From the NCBI GenBank assembly GCA_900556545.1, contig USPE01000088.1:1-7541 (forward strand): a stretch of DNA of 7,541 bases, read 5' to 3'. The stretch is from an uncultured Peptococcaceae bacterium. Lineage in GTDB: Bacteria > Bacillota > Peptococcia > Peptococcales > Peptococcaceae. The notes under the pieces are model-generated. The model was not told the origin of the DNA. It searched no databases and was given only the letters and a program-made list of their open reading frames with translations. This document shows, piece by piece, positions 1 to 5,806 of the stretch (within the stretch, counting starts at the first letter, position 1; each line of letters starts with the position of its first letter). A program made the position numbers and the translations under genes.

Positions 1-66
1 AATGGTCTAGTCAACTTTATTCTAATGGATTTCCTTCATTTTTGCTCTCTTTTTTTATTATTTTTT

Positions 67-110
67 ATAAAAAAATAAATGTCAGGATAATCGCTACCCC
101 AACATTTATT
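67..110 (-). terminator. Intrinsic terminator of the LysR-type regulator gene
   Basis: On the minus strand, 30 bases past the regulator stop codon, two 16-base arms (95-110 and 74-89) pair along their full length with three G-T wobbles around a 5-base loop (90-94). The distal arm merges into a run of seven T (plus-strand A at 69-75). This is the classic shape of a factor-independent terminator for leftward transcription. The plus-strand reading has no T-run directly after the stem, so I call it one-directional. Confidence 0.8.
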
Positions 111-139
111 ATAGAACCCGTTTTTTTTGCAAAAATTAT

Positions 140-1099
140 CTAGTAGATTTGTTCAAGCGTTTTATGATAGGCTTGCTTCAGGATTGCGATAATATCTTGC
201 CCTAAAGTAGTTTCGCATAAATCTTTTTTTATATAAACTGCAGTTGCGATACGAATAGGGATGTCAAGAGGGATAGTGGTTATATTATTTTGCATGATTA
301 TATTAGATAATGAAGAACCTTGTGTGGATGGCACACTAATGGCATAATGTGAACCGGAAAGTAACAATTCCTGTGAAGTAGACATTTTATTAGTATAGGA
401 GACGATATTTAGTGCAATATGGTTTTTGAGACATATTTGAGCTACATTAGATATAGTTCCATCATGAGAAAAACATAGTAACGGAATGGATTCTAAGATG
501 GAACGGGGAATAGAAGCATATTCTGCATATGGGCTGGTTTTGTTTGCGATAAGTTCCAGTTTTTCAATATTAAGAATAAATAGATGATAATTTAAGGCTG
601 GTTTACTGTGTTTTAAAAGGGAATTGTGCTCTCCTTGTAAAAAAATCAGGTCATATTGTGTCGAATCATTTGCAGTTTGGGAGCAAGTAGAAAGATTTAA
701 TTCCATACTTTGAGTAGTGATTGCATGTCCATGTTGTGTTATGTTATGCAGCAAAGGATTTACAATAAAATCCAACATTGCAGAATGTGCTATTTGTAAA
801 TGATATGTTTTTTGCTCTATGTTATTTGGATGGTGCTCTTGGTGGTTAGTTTGCAGCATTGTCAACATTTTTTTGTGTTCGTTAAGTACACGAATTGCAA
901 AACTATAGACAATTTTTCCGTCTGCTGTGAGAGTGGTGCCTTTGGTGCTGCGCGAAAAGATGGTGACACTTAGTTCTTGTTCAAAAGCTTGCATAGAACG
1001 GCTTAAATTTTGATGTGTCATGTGTAGATATTGGGCGGCAATATTAAAACTGCCCCATTGATAAATTTGTATAAGTTGTTCCAATTGTTCTAACTTCAT
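140..1099 (-). CDS. LysR-type transcriptional regulator
   Basis: A 319-residue protein with the usual LysR length and layout. Residues 1-60 form the N-terminal winged helix-turn-helix: the helix-turn-helix falls at about residues 18-37 (FNIAAQYLHMTHQNLSRSMQ) and is followed by the typical IFSR...GTTLTADG wing at 47-61. A helical linker (about 62-90) leads to a two-lobed effector-binding domain from about residue 98 to the end. That domain is divergent and does not reveal the ligand. The ATG has the ribosome binding site AAAGGAG (plus-strand 1107-1113) at 7 bases, which fixes the start. The gene is divergent from the hydrolase-permease genes, the standard arrangement for a LysR regulator that controls its neighbour and itself. 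Its target is therefore inferred to be the 1298-5622 unit. The family is certain; inducer and target are inference. Confidence 0.93.
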   Translation of the reverse strand: MKLEQLEQLIQIYQWGSFNIAAQYLHMTHQNLSRSMQAFEQELSVTIFSRSTKGTTLTADGKIVYSFAIRVLNEHKKMLTMLQTNHQEHHPNNIEQKTYHLQIAHSAMLDFIVNPLLHNITQHGHAITTQSMELNLSTCSQTANDSTQYDLIFLQGEHNSLLKHSKPALNYHLFILNIEKLELIANKTSPYAEYASIPRSILESIPLLCFSHDGTISNVAQICLKNHIALNIVSYTNKMSTSQELLLSGSHYAISVPSTQGSSLSNIIMQNNITTIPLDIPIRIATAVYIKKDLCETTLGQDIIAILKQAYHKTLEQIY

Positions 1100-1148
1100 A
1101 ATTTCACTCCTTTAAAATACCCATGATTGGTATATTCTATTGATATGT

Positions 1149-1177
1149 ATTATAGCTGATTTTATTTTTTGTTGCAA
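1149..1177 (-). promoter_or_regulatory. Sigma-A-type promoter of the LysR regulator gene
   Basis: On the minus strand, TTGCAA (1177-1172) is separated by exactly 17 bases from a perfect TATAAT (1154-1149). The predicted start of transcription is near 1142, giving a leader of about 43 bases that contains the AAAGGAG ribosome binding site. A TATGTA half-site (1144-1149) touches the -10 box, so autoregulation would be easy to explain. Confidence 0.7.
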
Positions 1178-1203
1178 TTTTTTTGTGATAGCTGTTAAAA
1201 GGC

Positions 1204-1232
1204 TTGCTATACATAAATTAAAATTATATGTA
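1204..1232 (+). promoter_or_regulatory. Weak candidate promoter of the hydrolase-permease unit
   Basis: TTGCTA (1204-1209) lies 17 bases before TATGTA (1227-1232), a poor -10 box. Other AT-rich hexamers nearby, such as TATATA at 1234-1239, are also possible. No strong consensus promoter is visible between the regulator and the hydrolase gene in this direction. That would suit an activator-dependent promoter, but it is not evidence for one. Confidence 0.25.
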
Positions 1233-1297
1233 CTATATACATAGGAGCTAGATAGAAATTCAGTGATGAGTAAGCGATTAGAAGGAGAGGATGTATT

Positions 1298-3358
1298 ATG
1301 ACAAAACGTGAAGTAATCAGCGACAAAATTTTAGTATTGGGCATGGATGGTTTAGATGCTAGATTACTGAAAAAGTATGTGGATGAAGGAAAATTGCCAA
1401 ACTTTAAAAAGTACATTGAACGGGGTGCTCAGAGAGAGGATTTGGTACTGTTAGGTGCTCAGCCTACTGTAACACCAGCGCAGTGGACAACGCTGGCAAC
1501 AGGTGCTTATCCTTACACCCATGGTGTAACAGATTTTTTTGCACCATCCAAAGAGTTAGATGCACAGGAATATAATTTTGATTCTCGTAACTGTGCAGCA
1601 GAACAAATTTGGAATTGTTTTGCTGAATCTGGTAAAAAAACACTGGTATTCCATTGGCCGGGTTCTGCATGGCCTCCAAGTAGCGATAGTCCAAATTTAC
1701 ATGTAGTAGATGGTTCGACACCAGGTGGTGTTGGTTATGGTGCTGCTACTGTAGAAGTAGAGTTTATGATGGAAGCCAACACAAAAATTCCAGAATTAAC
1801 GTTCCAATTTGCAGCTGCGCAAAGTGGTAGCGCTCCTTGTGTTGTGGAAGGTATGGAAAAAGCAGATGATGCGGACAATGAAGAAGATATCAATCAGGCA
1901 GTTGCTTCTGCAGATTCCTACATGGTTCCAATAAATCACAACTACGTTATGAATAAAGATGAAGGTATGGGTGGTTTTATTGGTGCTAATTTGGATTTAG
2001 TACAGTCTCCAATTAAAGCTGCTTCTGGTTGGGAAAATGCTCCAAAAGATGCAAAAGAGTTCTATTTATTATTATCCAGTGGTAGGATTCGTCGTCCAGG
2101 TTTAATTCTGCGTAATGAAGCGACTGGAAAATATGATACGATTGCTTTATATACTTCTAAAAAAGATAAAGAACCATTATTTATTGCGAAAGATAAAGAA
2201 TTAGTCCGAAATATTATTGATAAGGGGTTTAAAGGTAATGATGAATCTTGTCGTGCGATTCGTAACTTTAAAGTTTTAGAACTGGCGGAAGATGGTAGTA
2301 AACTGCGTATGCATATTTCTGGTGCTATGGATATTGATAATGATGGTGTATGGCATCCAAAATCTTTGTACAAAGAAGTGGTAGAGAATGTCGGTTATCC
2401 ACCAGCTACCAGCAATTTGGGCAGCCAGAATAAAGAACAAATCAGAGATTGCATGTTTGAAAACTGGGATGTTAGCTTGGATTGGCATGCTGGTGCGATG
2501 AGCTATTTGATGGACAATGGTGGTTATAGTGCTGTGTTTTCACATTTTCATGCGTTAGATTTACAGGCGCACATGATTGTACGTTTTATGAGTGATAAAA
2601 AAATTGGTAACTGGACCAATAAAGTTGACCCTGAATGGTATTGCCGGATGATGGAAGATTTGTATGTACAGGAAGATAGATATGTAGGTAAATTCTTACA
2701 TTATTTAGATGAAGGTTGGACTATTTTGTTAGTATCTGATCATGCGTTAACTTGCCCGCAGCATACTCCGCCAATGTTATGTGATATGAGTGGTTTGAAT
2801 ACAATTGTGATGGAGAAATTAGGTTATACTGTATTAAAACGAGATACAAATGGTAAACGTTTGAGAGAAGTAGATTGGGAAAAAACAACAGCAGTTAACA
2901 ATCGTGCTTGTCATATCTATATTAATCTAAAAGGCAGAGATCCTCATGGTATTGTAGAACCTGAAGATAAATATGAATTAGAAGAACAAATTATGACAGA
3001 TTTGTATGGTTTACGTGATGAACATACCGGTAAACGTATTATTGCACTGGCATTGCGTAACAGAGATGCAATTTTGTTAGGCTTAGGTGGTCCAAAATCT
3101 GGTGATATTTGTTTCTGGACAGCAGAAGGTTACAATTATGACCATACAGATGGTTTATCTACTACATGGGGTGATGCAGATACGTCCTTGTCCCCAGTAT
3201 TTATTGCAGCAGGGAAAGGAATAAAAGAAGGTTATGCAACAGAACGTATTATTCGTCAGGTAGATGTAGCTCCTACGGTAGCCGTTTTAGGTGGAGTACG
3301 TTTCCCGGCACAGTGTGAAGGTGCACCGGCGTATCAAATTTTTAAAGATGAAATTTAA
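1298..3358 (+). CDS. Alkaline phosphatase superfamily hydrolase (type I phosphodiesterase/nucleotide pyrophosphatase-like)
   Basis: A 686-residue protein without signal peptide or membrane segment, so probably cytoplasmic. It carries the metal-site motifs of the superfamily in order. These are LGMDGLD with Asp17; PTVTPAQWTTLATG...HG at 56-76, where Thr59 is the likely nucleophile by comparison with nucleotide pyrophosphatases; HFHALDLQAH with Asp421 and His425; SDH with Asp481 and His482; and probably His616 before the C-terminal SPVFIAAGKG segment. These are known to bind two metal ions and to hydrolyse phosphate, phosphonate or sulfate esters. About 360 residues separate Thr59 from Asp421, far more than in simple phosphodiesterases, which implies a large inserted domain that probably shapes the substrate pocket. 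The ATG has AAGGAG (1282-1287) at 10 bases. The permease gene follows after 80 bases. The superfamily is secure; substrate and exact reaction are unknown. Confidence 0.88.
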   Translation: MTKREVISDKILVLGMDGLDARLLKKYVDEGKLPNFKKYIERGAQREDLVLLGAQPTVTPAQWTTLATGAYPYTHGVTDFFAPSKELDAQEYNFDSRNCAAEQIWNCFAESGKKTLVFHWPGSAWPPSSDSPNLHVVDGSTPGGVGYGAATVEVEFMMEANTKIPELTFQFAAAQSGSAPCVVEGMEKADDADNEEDINQAVASADSYMVPINHNYVMNKDEGMGGFIGANLDLVQSPIKAASGWENAPKDAKEFYLLLSSGRIRRPGLILRNEATGKYDTIALYTSKKDKEPLFIAKDKELVRNIIDKGFKGNDESCRAIRNFKVLELAEDGSKLRMHISGAMDIDNDGVWHPKSLYKEVVENVGYPPATSNLGSQNKEQIRDCMFENWDVSLDWHAGAMSYLMDNGGYSAVFSHFHALDLQAHMIVRFMSDKKIGNWTNKVDPEWYCRMMEDLYVQEDRYVGKFLHYLDEGWTILLVSDHALTCPQHTPPMLCDMSGLNTIVMEKLGYTVLKRDTNGKRLREVDWEKTTAVNNRACHIYINLKGRDPHGIVEPEDKYELEEQIMTDLYGLRDEHTGKRIIALALRNRDAILLGLGGPKSGDICFWTAEGYNYDHTDGLSTTWGDADTSLSPVFIAAGKGIKEGYATERIIRQVDVAPTVAVLGGVRFPAQCEGAPAYQIFKDEI

Positions 3359-3374
3359 ATATAGTATTTAACTA

Positions 3375-3424
3375 TAGTTAGGCTATCTGCGTTATTATTT
3401 TAGATAGCGCAGATAGCCTGGTTA
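3375..3424 (+). other. Long intergenic RNA hairpin directly before the permease ribosome binding site
   Basis: The 12-base arms AGGCTATCTGCG (3380-3391) and CGCAGATAGCCT (3408-3419) are perfect complements. Five more pairs, two of them G-T, continue inward to a 6-base loop (3397-3402), and five weak pairs extend outward to 3375/3424. No T-run follows on either strand, so it is not a normal terminator. The outer right arm ends where the permease ribosome binding site AGGAGGG (3424-3430) begins. The left side overlaps a perfect 12-base palindrome, TAACTATAGTTA (3369-3380), which could form a competing fold. Likely roles are mRNA processing or stability, or setting the expression ratio between hydrolase and permease; these are inferences. 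Confidence 0.7.
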
Positions 3425-3438
3425 GGAGGGAAAATTAT

Positions 3439-4890
3439 ATGGTCACAGCGACAAAGAATAAAAATACGGCGTATTATATTAATTCTATTATTTGTGTAGC
3501 TATTATGTGTTTTTTTGGTTTATTACCATCTCCTGTAGAAACGATTTCTCCATTGGGGATGCGGATTTTAGGTATTTTTATTGGTTTGATTTATGGCTGG
3601 ATTTTTGTTGATTTGATTTGGCCAAGTTTTTTAAGTTTTGTAATGTTAGGCTTTACTGGTTTAATGACGGTAAACGAAGCATTTATTTCTGGTATGGGTT
3701 CAGTATTGTATTTACAGTTATTCATGTTGTTCTTAGTAGCTGCCTATTTTGACAAATGTGGGTTAACTACATATATTGCAGAGTGGTTTGTAAGTAGGAA
3801 GATAAATGTAGGGCGTCCATGGGTATTTACTTTTATGTTGTTTTTATGTGTAATTGTAATGTCGTGTACTGTTGGTTATGTGGCAGGTGTTTTGATTTTA
3901 TGGACGATTTTTTACAAAGTATGTGCTATTTATGGATTTAAAAAAGGTGATACGTATGTAGGATTTATTGTTGGTGGTTTGATGTATGTAGGTGTTATGA
4001 GTACAATCTTATTTCCGTTTACTAGTTTTGGTATTATTGTACAGGGACTAGTTCGCCAAGGTGTAGGAACTGATCTTGTATTACCTGTTGGTCCATGGTT
4101 ATTTATAAACACATTGATTGTTTTTGCTTTAATTTTTGCATATATGGCATTTGGTAAGTTTATTTTAAAAATTGATTTATCTGTTATGAAAACAGGTGGT
4201 GATGATTTTGTAAACTTACGTGAAAAGAAAATGACACATAAACAACGAGTAGGTTTTATTTATTTGGTTATTTTTATGGTAATGCTGATGGGCGGAACAA
4301 TATTTCCACAACCGTTAAAAGGGATATTTGCAAATATTGGTGTGTTGGGGACTTGTGCTCTTTGTATTGTTGGTATGGTGTTTATTCGTGATGAAAATGG
4401 CCTCAATAAAGTTACAATTAACGATTTGAAAGTTGGCATTAGTTGGGAAACTCTGATTTTAATGGCTGCTACTATGCCACTGGCTACAGCATTGGAATCA
4501 GAGGAAGCTGGGATTGTTGGCACCATTGTAACATGGTTGACCCAAACGTTTGCAGGTTATAGTCAGGTAGTATTCTTGATTGCGGTAATTATTATTTTTG
4601 GCCTTTTAACACAATTTGTTCATAATATGGTTTTACTAGTTATCTTTACCCCAGTATTATGCCAGACTTGTGTTGGATTAGGAATTAGTCCATGGCTGTT
4701 TGCGATTCTACTTACGTTAGCGTTACAAACTGCAGTTGCTACACCTGCTGCAAGTTGTCAGGCAGCAATGGTATTTGCCAATACTGATTGGATTACTACG
4801 AAACAGGCTTACATTAATAGTCTTGTATTTGTACTGTTTAGCCTTATCATTTTAGTGGTAGCAATTCCAATTGGTATGTTGATATTTTAA
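3439..4890 (+). CDS. SLC13/DASS-like anion permease
   Basis: A 483-residue, very hydrophobic protein with roughly 11-12 membrane segments from about residue 12 to the end. It shows the internal two-repeat plan of the divalent anion-sodium symporter family and the wider ion transporter superfamily. The segment ISWETLILMAATMPLATALE (334-353) and the late ATPAASCQAAMVFAN segment (434-448) match typical family positions. The two hairpin tips that in sodium-dicarboxylate transporters read SNT appear here as SCT (142-144) and HNM (395-397), so substrate or ion coupling may differ. A soluble loop lies around 250-270. The ATG has AGGAGGG (3424-3430) at 8 bases. It sits between the hydrolase and an unknown gene in one apparent transcript, which suggests that it imports the hydrolase substrate or exchanges it for a product. 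The fold class is quite sure; the substrate is unknown. Confidence 0.82.
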   Translation: MVTATKNKNTAYYINSIICVAIMCFFGLLPSPVETISPLGMRILGIFIGLIYGWIFVDLIWPSFLSFVMLGFTGLMTVNEAFISGMGSVLYLQLFMLFLVAAYFDKCGLTTYIAEWFVSRKINVGRPWVFTFMLFLCVIVMSCTVGYVAGVLILWTIFYKVCAIYGFKKGDTYVGFIVGGLMYVGVMSTILFPFTSFGIIVQGLVRQGVGTDLVLPVGPWLFINTLIVFALIFAYMAFGKFILKIDLSVMKTGGDDFVNLREKKMTHKQRVGFIYLVIFMVMLMGGTIFPQPLKGIFANIGVLGTCALCIVGMVFIRDENGLNKVTINDLKVGISWETLILMAATMPLATALESEEAGIVGTIVTWLTQTFAGYSQVVFLIAVIIIFGLLTQFVHNMVLLVIFTPVLCQTCVGLGISPWLFAILLTLALQTAVATPAASCQAAMVFANTDWITTKQAYINSLVFVLFSLIILVVAIPIGMLIF

Positions 4891-4899
4891 TTAAGTTCA

Positions 4900-4925
4900 A
4901 GGCTGTCATTGTAAAATGGCAGCCT
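4900..4925 (+). other. Intergenic RNA hairpin after the permease gene
   Basis: AGGCTGTCATT (4900-4910) pairs with AATGGCAGCCT (4915-4925) over 11 positions, with one G-T wobble and a GTAA loop. It begins 9 bases after the permease stop codon. The following bases (ATTGACTGTTAT) are not a proper T-tract, so at most it is a leaky terminator. It may instead protect the 3' end of the upstream message. Its outer bases AGGCT/AGCCT are the same as those of the hairpin before the permease gene. Confidence 0.6.
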
Positions 4926-4945
4926 ATTGACTGTTATCATATAAA

Positions 4946-4951
4946 AAGGTG
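4946..4951 (+). promoter_or_regulatory. Ribosome binding site that selects the ATG start at 4960
   Basis: AAGGTG lies 8 bases before the ATG at 4960. An in-frame GTG at 4951 overlaps this site and would have no properly spaced ribosome binding site of its own. The ATG is therefore preferred. Confidence 0.65.
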
Positions 4952-4959
4952 TGAAGCAA

Positions 4960-5622
4960 ATGGAAACAAAAATAGTAAACAAGTGGAATATCAATATGAA
5001 TACATTGAACCAGGCGAAGTACGACATAGCAGAATCTATCAAAGTTTGGGGATTTGTAGTAGAGGAAAACAAGATACTATGTGGGCGTATTTTTTTAGAA
5101 GAAACAGCCTGTGTACGAAGCTGGTATAATTGGCGTTGTACAGAAGCACGGGTGAGTATAATGCAATCGAAAGAGATTACCAAAACAGTGGTTGATGAAA
5201 AAAATTTGGATATATTTGGGATAGCTTTAATGGCCAATCCGGTTATGTTGACGGAATTCAAGAAAAACTTAATAGCAGAAAATGCTGATTTTGATGAAGG
5301 GATTGTTAGACACACATTCATTTGTTTAGGATTCAGTCGAGGTGCAGAGAAAGATAAAATGTCTTATGTAGACATGAAAAATCATGGATATGGTTTGATT
5401 TATTGGGAACATGGAAACGTTTGTACATTCTTTGATAATCGTTTTGTTGGGACGATGCGTAGGTTGAAAGAATTACAGGCACAGAATATACGGCCGATTT
5501 GTATAAAAATCAAAAAGACAAAGAATGTGCCGATTCCAGTGGCGGATGGGCGTAATTTATTAACAATGATGGCAGAACAGCAGAATTTACAAAAATTTTA
5601 TGCAGTGCTGCAGACTTATTAA
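4960..5622 (+). CDS. Hypothetical protein, unrecognised, third gene of the hydrolase-permease unit
   Basis: I do not recognise this 220-residue protein. It has no signal peptide and no membrane segment, so it is probably cytoplasmic. The N-terminal half is mixed in character with aromatic clusters (KVWGFVVEE near 28, SWYNWRC near 54). Six cysteines are scattered rather than arranged in CxxC pairs. The C-terminal third contains a basic stretch (CIKIKKTKN) and ends in a probable helix. A run of charged and polar residues around 95-135 precedes a YGLIYWEHGNVCTFFDNRF segment. Numbering is from the ATG at 4960; the in-frame GTG at 4951 would add three residues. The gene starts 69 bases after the permease stop, past a hairpin, and is followed after 18 bases by a strong terminator. 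It thus probably shares the transcript with the permease. Codon use is AT-rich like its two upstream neighbours. It could be an accessory or sensor protein of the module, but nothing in the sequence shows its function. Confidence 0.8.
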   Translation: METKIVNKWNINMNTLNQAKYDIAESIKVWGFVVEENKILCGRIFLEETACVRSWYNWRCTEARVSIMQSKEITKTVVDEKNLDIFGIALMANPVMLTEFKKNLIAENADFDEGIVRHTFICLGFSRGAEKDKMSYVDMKNHGYGLIYWEHGNVCTFFDNRFVGTMRRLKELQAQNIRPICIKIKKTKNVPIPVADGRNLLTMMAEQQNLQKFYAVLQTY

Positions 5623-5640
5623 AAAGATAATATTTTTTAT

Positions 5641-5707
5641 ACAGAGGATTTTGCATCAACATTTTTTCGATTTGAAAATTAAGTAGTGCAAAGCCTCTGT
5701 TTTTTTT
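5641..5707 (+). terminator. Intrinsic terminator ending the hydrolase-permease-hypothetical unit
   Basis: ACAGAGGATTTTGCA (5641-5655) pairs with TGCAAAGCCTCTGT (5687-5700): seven perfect outer pairs, one bulged A, then seven inner pairs including one G-T. The roughly 31-base loop can itself form a small AT-rich stem. Eight T (5700-5707) follow directly. It acts on rightward transcription only, because no T-run flanks it on the other strand. Confidence 0.85.
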
Positions 5708-5714
5708 GTATAAT
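5686..5714 (+). promoter_or_regulatory. Candidate promoter of the UPF0371 gene, overlapping the upstream terminator
   Basis: A perfect TATAAT (5709-5714) starts two bases after the terminator T-tract. A 17-base spacing would put the -35 box at GTGCAA (5686-5691), a weak match that lies in the right arm of the terminator stem. Transcription would start near 5721, leaving a leader of about 86 bases before the ATG at 5807. I see no convincing riboswitch or strong hairpin in that leader. Confidence 0.45.
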
Positions 5715-5806
5715 TTAATACAGTGATGATTTTGAAAGATTCTTTCTGAACATGAGCGAAATAAATGAATGAAATAATCAATCTATGAATAAGGAGTCGG
5801 CGAGAT

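Larger units (their letters stand above)
1144..1243. promoter_or_regulatory. Candidate LysR operator region with repeated TATGTA/TACATA half-sites
   Basis: The divergent intergenic region contains four copies of one half-site: TATGTA at 1144-1149 and 1227-1232, and its complement TACATA at 1210-1215 and 1238-1243. The last two copies in sequence form an inverted repeat, TATGTA-N5-TACATA (1227-1243), in the size range of LysR boxes (dyads of about 15 bases with T-N11-A). The longer word TATACATA is repeated directly at 1208 and 1236. The region is AT-rich, so chance repeats are possible. Binding by the adjacent regulator is inference from position. Confidence 0.4.

Noticed and set aside
1..78. 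An open plus-strand frame at the left edge, with an ATG at 25, ending in TAA at 76-78
   Set aside because: The translation is low-complexity (mostly Phe, Leu, Lys) from a T- and A-rich stretch, has no ribosome binding site and runs into the terminator of the regulator gene.
124..135. The palindrome TTTTTGCAAAAA as an operator or terminator
   Set aside because: It is a short A/T-run palindrome beside the regulator stop codon, easily expected by chance in such sequence, and the true terminator lies at 67-110.
3375..3424. The long hairpin as an intrinsic terminator after the hydrolase gene
   Set aside because: No T-run follows the stem on either strand, and the permease ribosome binding site comes directly after it.
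4951..4959. GTG at 4951 as the start of the hypothetical protein
   Set aside because: It overlaps the AAGGTG ribosome binding site, which is well spaced for the ATG at 4960 instead.
5715..5806. A riboswitch or attenuator in the leader of the UPF0371 gene
   Set aside because: Only a tiny stem (GAAAG-ATT-CTTTC) is visible, with no conserved aptamer pattern and no terminator-like hairpin before the ATG.
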